A DNA stretch of 20,624 bases, taken from the NCBI GenBank assembly GCA_049688595.1, contig JBAVLA010000141.1, positions 1 to 20,624 of the forward strand, given 5' to 3'. Positions 1 to 7,928 of the stretch are shown here, piece by piece. Each line of letters opens with the position of its first letter. Within the stretch, counting starts at the first letter, position 1. The position numbers and the translations under genes are program-made. The DNA is from Prado023 sp049688595 (GTDB lineage Bacteria; Actinomycetota; Actinomycetes; S36-B12; CAIYMF01). Under the pieces are notes generated by a model, which saw only the letters and a list, made by a program, of their open reading frames with translations, was not told where the DNA came from and did not search any database.

Positions 1-19
1 CCGACGACCTCATCGTCGG
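1..19. terminator. Hairpin at window start
   Basis: CCGACGA and TCGTCGG form a perfect 7-bp stem around a 5-nt loop. No U-tract follows, as is common for actinobacterial terminators. It may end a gene lying just left of the window; because that gene is not visible it could also be part of a coding sequence. Confidence 0.35.
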
Positions 20-228
20 AACCGACTGCAGGCCTGCGTGGCCGGCGCTAGGCTATGCCCGGCACCGGAGAAGCGCGCCGGAGGCCCGGGCCGCTGATCG
101 GCAGTCCGATCGGTGGTGCCGCCCAGCCCCGCTTCGGTCGACGCTCATCACCAGGCGCCGAGCCAGAAGTGATGGGCCGCAGGCGCTCATTGATGCTCAT
201 GACGATCCCGACGACAGGCAGGTGCTGC
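20..228. other. Intergenic leader, no gene recognised
   Basis: No convincing gene is seen here. There is a 10-bp palindrome GCAGGCCTGC at 28-37 and a -10-like TAGGCT at 49-54, which could be a promoter for the downstream hydrolase with a leader of about 165 nt. The hydrolase frame stays open back to 55, but the extra N-terminal residues are Arg/Pro/Gly-rich and unlike the family, so I treat this stretch as untranslated. Confidence 0.35.
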
Positions 229-1014
229 GTGGACAAGCCGATGGACCAGGTCAAGCCAGGCTGCGAGCCGCTCGAGGCAGAGGGCTTCGGGCCAGCCGCC
301 AGGACCGGCGTGGTGCTCGTGCATGGCTTCACCGGATCTCCAGACTCCACCCGACCGTGGGCCCAGTACCTCAATGAGCGCGGCTACACCGTGAACGCGC
401 TTCGCCTGCCAGGCCATGGCACCACCTGGCAGGACGCGAGCACGAAGACCCACGCCGACCTGCAGTCCGCCGTGGACCGGGCCTTCGCCGAGATGCTCGC
501 GCGTACCGACCGGGTGTTCCTCATGGCCCAGTCGTTCGGCTGCACGCTGGCCCTGCGAGTCGCCGCCGACCGTCCCGAGGAGGTCGCCGGGATGGTCCTG
601 GTCAACCCGTGGGTGCGCCCCGACGGCGTGGCCGGGTGGCAGCGACACCTCGTGCCGATCCAGCGCTTCCTGCCACTCCTGGTCAAGAGCGTCCCCGGCG
701 TCGCCAGCGACATCGCCAACCCGAAGAGCACCGAGCTCGGCTACGAGCGCATCCCGATATCGCTTGCAGTGGACCTGGCCAAGGGCTGGAACCAACTGCG
801 CCCGATCATGGATCGGGTGTCCGCGCCGATCCTGCTGTACCGCTCCGTTGTCGATCACGTCCTGTCCCCGAACAACTCCGAACTCATCAGGGCGAAGGTC
901 CGCTCGACCCTGCAGGAGGTGGAGTTGCACCGCAGCTTCCACGTGGCCACGCTGGACTACGACGCCGAGGCTGTCTTCGCTGGGTCAGTGGACTTCATCG
1001 AGACGCACTCGTAG
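229..1014 (+). CDS. Alpha/beta-hydrolase, Est30/monoacylglycerol-lipase type carboxylesterase
   Basis: A serine hydrolase likely to cleave carboxylic esters of acyl glycerols or similar lipids in the cytoplasm; the physiological substrate is unknown. The N-terminus carries the HGFTGSP oxyanion-hole motif followed by LPGHGT, as in the Est30 and actinobacterial esterase group. The predicted nucleophile is the Ser in MAQSFG, the acid is the Asp in SVVDHVLSP, and the His is in SFHVATLDYD. The usual GxSxG elbow is AxSxG here because the first Gly is Ala. The length of about 261 residues fits the family. I chose GTG at 229 because AGGCAGGT lies 5 nt upstream; ATG at 241 is a good alternative, and an ATG at 55 would add 58 atypical residues. 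It stands alone and converges on the DUF3040 gene. Family assignment is secure; substrate is not. Confidence 0.85.
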   Translation: MDKPMDQVKPGCEPLEAEGFGPAARTGVVLVHGFTGSPDSTRPWAQYLNERGYTVNALRLPGHGTTWQDASTKTHADLQSAVDRAFAEMLARTDRVFLMAQSFGCTLALRVAADRPEEVAGMVLVNPWVRPDGVAGWQRHLVPIQRFLPLLVKSVPGVASDIANPKSTELGYERIPISLAVDLAKGWNQLRPIMDRVSAPILLYRSVVDHVLSPNNSELIRAKVRSTLQEVELHRSFHVATLDYDAEAVFAGSVDFIETHS

Positions 1015-1036
1015 CCGAAGCCGTATCGAGCTTCGG
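1015..1036 (+). terminator. Hairpin abutting the hydrolase stop codon
   Basis: CCGAAGC (1015-1021) and GCTTCGG (1030-1036) form a perfect 7-bp stem starting on the first base after the TAG stop. There is no U-tract. A probable intrinsic or assisted terminator. Confidence 0.5.
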
Positions 1037-1095
1037 GACACGGCTCGCCGCATCCGAGTCCCCAGCCGCACCCAGTACCGCATCCGGGACCCGTC

Positions 1096-1111
1096 GCGAC
1101 CCTTGGGTCGC
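1096..1111. terminator. 16-bp perfect palindrome between convergent genes
   Basis: GCGACCCTTGGGTCGC is a perfect palindrome midway between the ends of the hydrolase (+) and the DUF3040 gene (-). The two-base centre would open into a small loop in RNA. A bidirectional terminator is the simplest reading; a protein-binding site is possible. The rest of 1037-1206 shows no gene. Confidence 0.4.
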
Positions 1112-1206
1112 CAGGTCCACCTAGATGCGTCGGTCTTCGAGACGTCGCGAACGTGCCGTTGTGGGCCAACCGAACTGAATCGACGACGCGTGATGCGCGC
1201 CCAGGA

Positions 1207-1626
1207 TCAGAAGTCGCCGGTCTCCCGACGCCGACGCCAGCGTTCCTCCATGCGCTCGGTCAGCGAGTTGCTCCGGCGGTTCTTGCGAGGGCGGCTCGGC
1301 CTGGTGGATCCCCCTGGCTTGGTGGGGCGAACCGGAAGGGGCTGGGCAGTGCCCTGAGTGCTGGCGGTGTTCCCAGCAGTGGCCAGCCAGATCCCGCCGA
1401 GCATGGCGAGGAATCCACCCACGCCGATCGGGACCACCGCAGTCGCGACGCCCGCTACCAGCAGGCCGAGCCCGGCCAGGAACGCGACGACACCCAATGC
1501 CACGCGTCGCCGATCCGCGGCGGTCGCACTCGGGTGACGCATACTGGTCGCGAACTTCGGATCCTCTGCATAGAGGGCGCGCTCCATTTGATCAAGCAGG
1601 CGCTGTTCGTGCTCTGAGAGCGGCAC
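1207..1626 (-). CDS. DUF3040 family small membrane protein
   Basis: A 139-residue protein of unknown function, last gene of the minus-strand DNA-repair cluster. It begins with the family signature PLSEHEQRLLDQMERALYAE, followed by DPKFATSMR. Two hydrophobic segments follow at about residues 42-62 and 65-82, predicting two membrane spans. The tail is strongly basic and rich in Arg, likely cytosolic and possibly in contact with nucleic acid or anionic lipid. I chose GTG at 1626 because AGGAGGT sits 4 nt upstream and the conserved motif starts there; an in-frame ATG at 1641 overlaps that Shine-Dalgarno sequence. Family members often lie next to dinB in actinomycetes, as here. A 203-nt gap separates it from dinB, so it may have its own promoter. 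The role is unknown. Confidence 0.85.
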   Translation of the reverse strand: MPLSEHEQRLLDQMERALYAEDPKFATSMRHPSATAADRRRVALGVVAFLAGLGLLVAGVATAVVPIGVGGFLAMLGGIWLATAGNTASTQGTAQPLPVRPTKPGGSTRPSRPRKNRRSNSLTERMEERWRRRRETGDF

Positions 1627-1829
1627 GGTGACCTCCTCCATGGCTGCACGTCCGATCCAACAAGGATAATGTCGCTTCGGCGAATACGAAACCCCGGGAG
1701 CGGACCTACGCAATGGTCTCACCTCGAGCGTCGATGTGCATCACCCCCTGGCCGAGGACCCCGTGGCCGAGGCACCCCGTGGCCGAGGCACCCGCCAGGG
1801 CTGGCCAGCCAGGCTTTCCACGCGTTTGC
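1627..1829. other. Intergenic region between dinB and DUF3040
   Basis: About 200 nt without a gene. The half nearer dinB contains a short tandem repeat (separate entry). The part next to DUF3040 holds the AGGAGGT ribosome-binding site and is AT-richer around 1660-1690, which may mark a promoter for DUF3040, but I see no clear -35/-10 pair. Confidence 0.4.
1743..1793. repeat. 16-bp tandem repeat, three copies
   Basis: ACCCCGTGGCCGAGGC occurs exactly at 1758-1773 and 1774-1789, preceded by a 15-bp imperfect copy at 1743-1757 and followed by ACCC. The array lies just downstream of dinB. It may be a simple slippage repeat or part of a structured 3' end. Confidence 0.7.
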
Positions 1830-3122
1830 TCAGGCCCGCTGTCTCGACGTGTCAGCCGGTCCTGACCGCCGGGGAACACCCGCCGCCGTGGACGCCTCAG
1901 CGGTGTCCGGCAGCAACCGCGCCGGTCGTACGCTGCCGCGTCCGAACCTGCTCGTGAGCCGGTCGATCGCCTCCTCGGCCTCTCGCCACCCATGCTCGGG
2001 GGCCCCGAGCACGAGCTGTGTCTGAACAGCAGCGCTGTCGACTATCCCCTCCATCCGAACACCGACCAGCCGGATCCGCGCCCGATCCAGATGGAGTCCC
2101 AGATACAGGGCGCGCGCCTCGTGGTAGAGATCACGGCTGACGCAGGTGGGCACCTTGAGCTTGCGGGATCTGGTGATGGTTGTGAAGTCGGCGAAGCGGA
2201 CCTTGATGGAGACCGTCGTCCCGGAGTATCCGGCACGTCGCATCCGGGCGCCCACCTTCTCGCTGAGCCGGAGCAGCTCGGCGAGGATCACCTCCGGATC
2301 GTCCACGTCACGGGCGAAGGTTCCCTCCGCGCCCATGCTCCGGTCGCGCTCATGGGTGGTGACGGATCGATCATCACGACCCCAGGCGAGTTCAGCGAGA
2401 TGATTGCCGGCGGCCTGACCCAACGCCCGCACGAGCGTAGCCCTCGGGGTGTGGGCGATGTCAGCGACCGTGCGCAGTCCCAAGCGGTGCAGCTGCTCCT
2501 CGGTGCGCTCCCCCACGCCCCACAGCGCCCCCACCGGCATCGGGTGGAGGAAAGCCACGACCTGGTCCTGGGGCACGACCAGCAGCCCATCGGGCTTGCA
2601 CTGCGTTGAGGCCAGCTTCGCCACAAACTTGGTGGATGCCACCCCGACTGAACAGGTGATGCCCTGTTCGTCGAACACCTGGGCCCGGATGCTCTCGGCG
2701 ATGCGGCGGGGTGGGCCGTGGGTGAGCCGAGCTCCGCCTACGTCCAGGAACGCCTCGTCGAGGCTCAGCGGCTCGACGAATGGGGTGATCGAGGTGAAGA
2801 GCTCCATCACCGAGGCCGAGACCTCCGCGTAGTGCCGGTGGTCGGGGGGAACGACGATGACGTCCGGCGCCAGCCGCAGCGCCCGGCTCATGGGCATCGC
2901 GGAGTGGATGCCGTACCTGCGCGCCTCGTAGGTGGCCGCCACCACGACACCGCGGCTGCCCACCCCACCGACGATCATCGGCTTGCCGCGCAGCTCGGGT
3001 CGTCGGGCGACCTCCACCGAGGCGAAGAAGGCGTCCATGTCGACGTGCAGGATCGGGCACCCGGCGTCGTCGTCGCCCAAGCCCGTGGGGGCGTGCGGCC
3101 TGTTGATCTGGCTACGACTCAC
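1830..3122 (-). CDS. dinB: DNA polymerase IV (Y-family translesion polymerase)
   Basis: A 430-residue Y-family polymerase that copies past damaged bases without proofreading. The palm contains HVDMDAFFASVE at about residues 26-37, with the first catalytic Asp, and SLDEAFLDV, with the paired catalytic Asp-Glu. The HhH-type thumb (VGALWGVGERT) and a complete little-finger domain ending in RFGRGSVRPARLL follow. TQLVLGAPEHGW near the C-terminus is at the usual place of the clamp-binding segment in actinobacterial DinB, but it lacks the classical aromatic ending, so clamp binding is uncertain. The GTG start at 3122 is supported by AGGAGGT 5 nt upstream. The gene lies 40 nt downstream of dnaE2 on the same strand, so it is probably part of the SOS-induced transcript. 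Confidence 0.95.
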   Translation of the reverse strand: MSRSQINRPHAPTGLGDDDAGCPILHVDMDAFFASVEVARRPELRGKPMIVGGVGSRGVVVAATYEARRYGIHSAMPMSRALRLAPDVIVVPPDHRHYAEVSASVMELFTSITPFVEPLSLDEAFLDVGGARLTHGPPRRIAESIRAQVFDEQGITCSVGVASTKFVAKLASTQCKPDGLLVVPQDQVVAFLHPMPVGALWGVGERTEEQLHRLGLRTVADIAHTPRATLVRALGQAAGNHLAELAWGRDDRSVTTHERDRSMGAEGTFARDVDDPEVILAELLRLSEKVGARMRRAGYSGTTVSIKVRFADFTTITRSRKLKVPTCVSRDLYHEARALYLGLHLDRARIRLVGVRMEGIVDSAAVQTQLVLGAPEHGWREAEEAIDRLTSRFGRGSVRPARLLPDTAEASTAAGVPRRSGPADTSRQRA

Positions 3123-3162
3123 CCGCCACCTCCTCGGGCCAACGTTCCCACAGCCTCGCCCG

Positions 3163-6100
3163 TCACCATCCGCTGCTACCCGGACTCGCGTGCCAGAGCT
3201 TTCCGGGCGCCCTGGTCTGATCCTGGGACCTCGGGACTGAGGCGGGATCCTCTCCGGCGGGCTTCACGTCGGCGTACGGCGACTGCTTGAACCCACTGGC
3301 ATGGAGCAGCACCCGTCGGCGCTGGCCCATGCCGCCTGCCGCCGTGCGACCGATCCCGACCGGTGAGCTCGTCGACCTCACCCCCGCCCCAGCGGCTGCG
3401 GCCACCGGCACATCTACGACTTGGGCTGCGGGATGACGGCGACTGTCGACCTGTGGGAACTGGCCTATGTACTCCACGACCCCCTGCCTGCCTCCGGCCT
3501 TCCAGATCTCGTGCACCACCCCCAAGTCCCAGCACCCCGTCGCCCGAACCGAGAGGCCACGCGGACCGGTCCGCCGGGTCAGCCCGCGGACCATCAGCAG
3601 CCACCCGGCGAAGACCGTGGCCGCGTACGGGTCCTGGGCGTCTTCGAAGAAGGTGGCGTCGATCGGGCCGGTCGAGTCGTCGATGGTGAGGAAGACGACC
3701 CGTCGGCCCGTGCGGATCGGCGGGGTCTGGGTGGCAACCTTCACCCCGGCGACCCAGACCTCGCTCTGGGAGCGCTGGGCCAGCAGGTCGCGGGCGGGCA
3801 CCACCCCGAGGTCGGCCAGCATCGGCCGGTAGAAGTCCAGCACGTGGTGGCTCACGTCCATCCCCAGAACGTCGAGCTCGGCACGGACGCTCTCCCCTGC
3901 CGACATCTCCGGCAGGCCACTGGTGCGGGCTGACCCCGCCGTGGGGAGATCAAGGGCCAGTTGCACCTGGCTGGGCTGGACCTTCGACGGCGCCTGGGAC
4001 TGAGCCGCCGCGGCCAGGACTGGGTCAGGACGGGCCACTCCGGCCGGGATCCGGCCACGCTGGGCGACCCCAGCCAGGGACCGGCTGGGCGGGTCGGACG
4101 AGTGGCCGGCGCCGCCCGGTCCGGCGCTGCCGACCCCCCAGACCGGAGCTGCGCGGTCGGCTTGGGGATCCGCCCTCCTCGCGGCAGGCGCTGCAGCTCG
4201 GCCCGACCTCCCCCGACCCGACCGGCTCCGGGCGCTGCGCGCCAACCGGTCGCTGTCGGCCACCTCAAGCAGCAGATCCCGCCGAGTCACCTGGCCGCGC
4301 CGGCGCACCCCCCCGGGGCCGATCCCATAGATCGCGTCGAACCCCCCGGTCAGGACCAGGTTCTCGACCACGGGGGTGGACACGTCAGCCCGAGTCCAGA
4401 AGTCCGAAAGCGACCCGTACGGCTGGCCTGCCACGATCCGCTCGACCTCCGCCGAGGAGATCCCCTTCACCTCTGTCAGCGGCAGCCGGATGCCATGTGC
4501 GCTGCCGTCGGGCAGACCGGGGAGAGTCGGCCGGGCATCTGGAGTGGGGCACTGCTCCACGCGGTATACGTTCCCCGAGCGGTTGACATCGATCCCGAGG
4601 ACGCTGATGCCCAAGTTCCGAGCGTCATCGAGGATCAGCCGCTTCGGGTACATGCCGGGGTCGTGGGTGAGCACACCGGCCAGGAAAGCCGCTGGATGAT
4701 GGGTCTTCAGCCAGGCCGACTGATAGGTGGGAAGGGCGAAGGCGGCTGCGTGGGCCTTGCAGAACCCGAACGAGGCGAACGAGCGCAGGACGTCCCACAC
4801 CCGCTCGACCACCTCGAGACGGTAGCCCCGGGCCATCGCCTGGGGGTAGAACCATGCCCGCACCTGCGCCTGGCCCTCGGGGGACCCCATGGAACGGCGG
4901 ATCTCATCAGCCTGAGCCAGGCTGCACCCAGTGATGGTGGCGATCGTGCCGATCACCTGCTCATGGAACACGACGACCCCCCGGGTCTGGGCAAGCACCG
5001 GCTTGAGGTCGGGGTGGAGGTAGTCGGGATCAGCCCAGCCCTGTCGCGCCCGCAGGAAGGGGGTCACCATGTCGGACTTCACGGGGCCGGGCCGGAACAG
5101 TGAGATGTCCACGACGATGTCGTCGAAGGTCTCCGGGGCGAACTTCCCGATCAACTCCCGCTGGCCGGGTGACTCGATCTGGAAGCAGCCCAGGGTGTGG
5201 GTGGTCCGGATCATCGCGAAGGTGTCCGGATCGTCCAGCGGCACCGCGTCGAGGTCGATCTGTTCACCGCCGAGGCGAACCACCTCGGTCAGGGCGTGCG
5301 CCATGGCTGACTGCATCCGGATGCCCAGCACGTCCAGCTTGAGGAAGCCCATCTCCTCGACCGCGTCCTTGTCGAACTGGCTCATGGGGAACCCCATCCA
5401 GCTGGCCTCCACGGGGGTGCGGTCCAGCAGCGAGCCGTCACTGAGCAGGACGCCGCACGGGTGCAGCGCGACATGCCGGGGCAGGCCGTCGAGTGACTCG
5501 ACGAGGTCCAGGAACCCGTCCAGGCGACCGGTGGCGGCCAGCCGGCCCATGCCGGAGCTGCGCAGCTCGGGTAAGTCTGCCAGCGCAGCCCGAGCGTCCC
5601 GGGCCCGGATGTGCGGGAACGCCTTGGCGAACACGTCGATCTCCCCCGGCGGCAGGCCCAGGGCTGCACCGACATCGCGGATGGCATGGCGGACCCGGTA
5701 GGTCTCCATCATCGACACGGCCACGCATCGCTCACCGCCGAACCTGGCCAGGATCCGCGTGTAGATCTCCGTGCGCCGGGCGGACTCGACGTCGATGTCG
5801 ATGTCGGGCAGGGCCTGGCGCAGCGGGGACAGGAACCGCTCCATGATCAGTCCATGGGCCAGGGGGTTGACCCCGGAGATCCCCAGCAGGTGGTTGACCA
5901 GGCTCCCGGCGCCGGACCCGCGAGCGGCCACCCGGATGCCCATACCGCGGATGAGGTCGACCACCTCGGCGACCGTGAGGAAGTAGCCGCCGTAGCCGAG
6001 GGCCGCGATGGTCGCCAGCTCGCCCTCCAGGCGCTCGGTGGCCACCCGGTGATCGCGCAGCACGGTGAAGCGGGCGTCCACCGCCGCCTGGCACCGATGT

Positions 6101-7167
6101 CGCAGGATCCGGTCAGCCATCCGGGCCTGCGCGGCTGCGGGCGCCGCCCGAAGGGACTCCCCAGGTGCCAGCCCCGCAGCTCCCGTGGGGAACAGCACGT
6201 CAAGCTCGGGCACGTGCACCGTGCCGATCCCGAGGTCGACGGCCGGATCGATCCGGCAGGAGCCCGCCAGCTCGATCGTCTGGGCCACCAGCCGGCGCGC
6301 CGCGGCGAGGCCCATCCCAGCGGCGGCCGCGACCTCGTCGGCTACGGCCAGCATCTCTGCGGCGCCCTTGAGGTAACCCTGCGCGTTGGCCCGATCCAGG
6401 TGGCGGGGATCCAGCGGGACCAATCGGCGGATCGCATCCAGGACGTCGGCCACCGGCGCCTGACCAGCAACCAGGTAGCGCACAGCGTTGGTGAGGACAG
6501 GGGTGACGCCGACCTGCCCAGCGAAGGAGAGCATCCGCCCCGCCAGGGCGCTGGACAGGGTCGTCCGGTCGCTGCGGGACCCGCCCCGGTGCGATACCAC
6601 CTCTATCCGCAGGTCGGCTCCGAACACGTCCCGCCAAGCAGCCAACAGCCTGGCGGCCTCGTCCGGCCGGCGCCGGGCCAGTGCCCTGCCCACGTCGGAA
6701 TCCGGGCCGAGCAACGCCACCAACCCGTCGGACAGCTCGGCGAGCATCGGTACGGTCAGCACCGGCTGGCCGCGCTCTCCCGACAGGTGCGCCGCGGAGA
6801 TGGCCCTGCTCAGTGAGGCCCATCCCCGGGACCCTCGGGCGAGCAGGACGATCCGGGGATGGTCCGGGTCCACGCAGACCCCACCACGGGCTGGGTTGGT
6901 GCGGTGCTGGGGAGGGCCGACAGGCTGGGGAGGGCCGGCCGGCCGGGGCTGGACAGCGACCGCTAGGTCGGCGCCCAGGATGGGGCTGATCCCTGCCTCC
7001 CGGCACGCCAGCGCGAACGCGACCGCGCCGTAGGCCCCGTCCCGGTCCGTGAGGGCCAGCGCCTCCTGGCCCAGCGAGGCGGCGCGCTCCACCAGGGCCT
7101 CCGGTCGGGCCGTGCCGTAACGCAGCGAGTAGCCGGAGGCCACGTGAAGGTGCACGAAGCCAGACAT
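3163..7167 (-). CDS. dnaE2: Error-prone DNA polymerase III alpha subunit, DnaE2 type
   Basis: A 1334-residue C-family replicative-type polymerase, of the kind used in SOS mutagenesis. The PHP domain begins HLHVASGYS (residues 6-14). The palm has PDIDIDVESARR at about 453-464, the DnaE2 form of the two catalytic Asp motif, and KLDVLG at about 610-615 with the third Asp. A fingers/helix-hairpin region and an OB fold (VWVAGVKVAT onward, about 1130-1210) follow, and it ends HASGFKQSPYADVKPAGED..KLWHASPGSSGW, a tail typical of the actinomycete subgroup. It is longer than most DnaE2 proteins because of a Pro/Gln insertion in the PHP domain and an Ala/Arg/Pro-rich stretch at about 970-1065. QVQLALDLP at 1067-1075 is a candidate clamp-binding motif. 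Several PHP metal-ligand positions are changed (TDRDG for TDHG; TNAVRYL with Arg for His), arguing against proofreading. GGGGG precedes the ATG, and the HEPN gene ends 10 nt upstream. Confidence 0.93.
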   Translation of the reverse strand: MSGFVHLHVASGYSLRYGTARPEALVERAASLGQEALALTDRDGAYGAVAFALACREAGISPILGADLAVAVQPRPAGPPQPVGPPQHRTNPARGGVCVDPDHPRIVLLARGSRGWASLSRAISAAHLSGERGQPVLTVPMLAELSDGLVALLGPDSDVGRALARRRPDEAARLLAAWRDVFGADLRIEVVSHRGGSRSDRTTLSSALAGRMLSFAGQVGVTPVLTNAVRYLVAGQAPVADVLDAIRRLVPLDPRHLDRANAQGYLKGAAEMLAVADEVAAAAGMGLAAARRLVAQTIELAGSCRIDPAVDLGIGTVHVPELDVLFPTGAAGLAPGESLRAAPAAAQARMADRILRHRCQAAVDARFTVLRDHRVATERLEGELATIAALGYGGYFLTVAEVVDLIRGMGIRVAARGSGAGSLVNHLLGISGVNPLAHGLIMERFLSPLRQALPDIDIDVESARRTEIYTRILARFGGERCVAVSMMETYRVRHAIRDVGAALGLPPGEIDVFAKAFPHIRARDARAALADLPELRSSGMGRLAATGRLDGFLDLVESLDGLPRHVALHPCGVLLSDGSLLDRTPVEASWMGFPMSQFDKDAVEEMGFLKLDVLGIRMQSAMAHALTEVVRLGGEQIDLDAVPLDDPDTFAMIRTTHTLGCFQIESPGQRELIGKFAPETFDDIVVDISLFRPGPVKSDMVTPFLRARQGWADPDYLHPDLKPVLAQTRGVVVFHEQVIGTIATITGCSLAQADEIRRSMGSPEGQAQVRAWFYPQAMARGYRLEVVERVWDVLRSFASFGFCKAHAAAFALPTYQSAWLKTHHPAAFLAGVLTHDPGMYPKRLILDDARNLGISVLGIDVNRSGNVYRVEQCPTPDARPTLPGLPDGSAHGIRLPLTEVKGISSAEVERIVAGQPYGSLSDFWTRADVSTPVVENLVLTGGFDAIYGIGPGGVRRRGQVTRRDLLLEVADSDRLARSARSRSGRGRSGRAAAPAARRADPQADRAAPVWGVGSAGPGGAGHSSDPPSRSLAGVAQRGRIPAGVARPDPVLAAAAQSQAPSKVQPSQVQLALDLPTAGSARTSGLPEMSAGESVRAELDVLGMDVSHHVLDFYRPMLADLGVVPARDLLAQRSQSEVWVAGVKVATQTPPIRTGRRVVFLTIDDSTGPIDATFFEDAQDPYAATVFAGWLLMVRGLTRRTGPRGLSVRATGCWDLGVVHEIWKAGGRQGVVEYIGQFPQVDSRRHPAAQVVDVPVAAAAGAGVRSTSSPVGIGRTAAGGMGQRRRVLLHASGFKQSPYADVKPAGEDPASVPRSQDQTRAPGKLWHASPGSSGW

Positions 7168-7177
7168 GCGATGCCCC

Positions 7178-7594
7178 CTATTGCACGCCCGGCAGGACGT
7201 CCTGCCGGTCCACGCCGATCATCGCGGCGACCTGCTGCAGGAACGCCTCGGCGTCACGCAGCAGGTCATCGGCCTCCCGCTGGCTGACCACTGGGAGCCC
7301 CGCGTCCGCAGCTGCGCGCCTCGTGGCGTTCGCAGCGAAGAAGGCCGACCACTCCTCCAACTGCGGCGCGACCACCGGAAGCAGCGACCAAACACTTCGG
7401 ATGCGCCCCCGCTTCACCGGCTGCGCCCGGGTCGCCAGGACTGCCGCAGCAGCTCGCAGCGCAGCAAGGTGGGCGGTCGCATAGCGACGGTTGGGCTCTG
7501 GTGTGGTGTAGGCCTCGAGCAGGCCACGGGCAGCGGAGCCCAGCAGCTCCCTGGCCTGGTAGGGAACCGGCGGGCTCGTCGGAACGGCGGTCAT
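7178..7594 (-). CDS. SAV_6107-family HEPN domain protein
   Basis: A 138-residue all-helical protein that I recognise as the SAV_6107 HEPN family commonly found next to dnaE2 in actinomycetes. Its molecular role is not established. RRYATAH at residues 36-42 fits the Rx4-6H pattern of catalytically active HEPN RNases, and YATAHLAALRAAAAVLATRA forms a long Ala-rich helix. Another helix carries EADDLLRDAEAFLQQVAAMI. There is no signal peptide or membrane segment. The ATG at 7594 has AGGAGG 5 nt upstream, and that ribosome site overlaps the stop of the DUF6504 gene; the dnaE2 start is 10 nt beyond its own stop. Tight spacing implies co-translation with dnaE2. It could be a polymerase accessory or scaffold protein, or an RNase induced during DNA damage. 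Confidence 0.85.
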   Translation of the reverse strand: MTAVPTSPPVPYQARELLGSAARGLLEAYTTPEPNRRYATAHLAALRAAAAVLATRAQPVKRGRIRSVWSLLPVVAPQLEEWSAFFAANATRRAAADAGLPVVSQREADDLLRDAEAFLQQVAAMIGVDRQDVLPGVQ

Positions 7595-7603
7595 CGTCTC
7601 CTC

Positions 7604-7906
7604 CTAATCCATCGCCCGGGACAGCACCCAGCGGTCGGCGGCCACATCGCGACGCAGGTCGTAGACACCGACGGAGCCCGATCGGCCAGGCTGCGCCTCC
7701 ACCCGCCACACCTCATGCTCAGCAGGTGGGATCGCCCCCTCCAGGACCCGGCGGGATCCGCCCCACCATGCTGTGGACTCGATCCAGTGGGCGATCACCT
7801 CCCGCACGACGTACAGCCGGCCGCGCCAGAGGAACTGCTCCGGCTGACCGGGTGGGGGTTCCCCGACCCGTCGGACATCGATCGGATCTGAGTACTTCCG
7901 GCTCAT
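7604..7906 (-). CDS. DUF6504 family protein, first gene of SOS polymerase operon
   Basis: A 100-residue soluble protein of unknown function. It contains a Trp-rich beta-type pattern: FLWRGRLYVVREVIAHW, then STAWWGG, VWRVEAQPGRSGSVGVYDL and a final DRWVLSRAMD. This recalls the C-terminal region of ImuB proteins (WW...YRVE...W.Y...W.L), a resemblance I judge by eye only. I chose ATG at 7906 because GGGAGGGG lies 5 nt upstream and the conserved region begins soon after; the open frame extends back to 8293 but the extra residues would run through the SOS box. The downstream HEPN gene begins 9 nt after its stop. It is the promoter-proximal gene of the cluster and should be the first induced by DNA damage. 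Confidence 0.85.
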   Translation of the reverse strand: MSRKYSDPIDVRRVGEPPPGQPEQFLWRGRLYVVREVIAHWIESTAWWGGSRRVLEGAIPPAEHEVWRVEAQPGRSGSVGVYDLRRDVAADRWVLSRAMD

Positions 7907-7928
7907 GGCGCCCCTCCCGTGGCCCTTG

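Noticed and set aside
55..228. N-terminal extension of the alpha/beta-hydrolase from ATG 55
   Set aside because: The added residues are unlike the family and the ribosome-site-like AGGCAGGT lies before GTG 229.
3961..5103. Long plus-strand open frame (380 codons) opposite dnaE2
   Set aside because: It mirrors the conserved polymerase coding sequence; its translation is Arg/Gly/His/Pro-rich with no recognisable domain, as expected for an antisense frame in high-GC DNA.
5611..6816. Plus-strand open frame of 401 codons opposite dnaE2
   Set aside because: Antisense shadow of the dnaE2 N-terminal half; low-complexity composition and no family signature.
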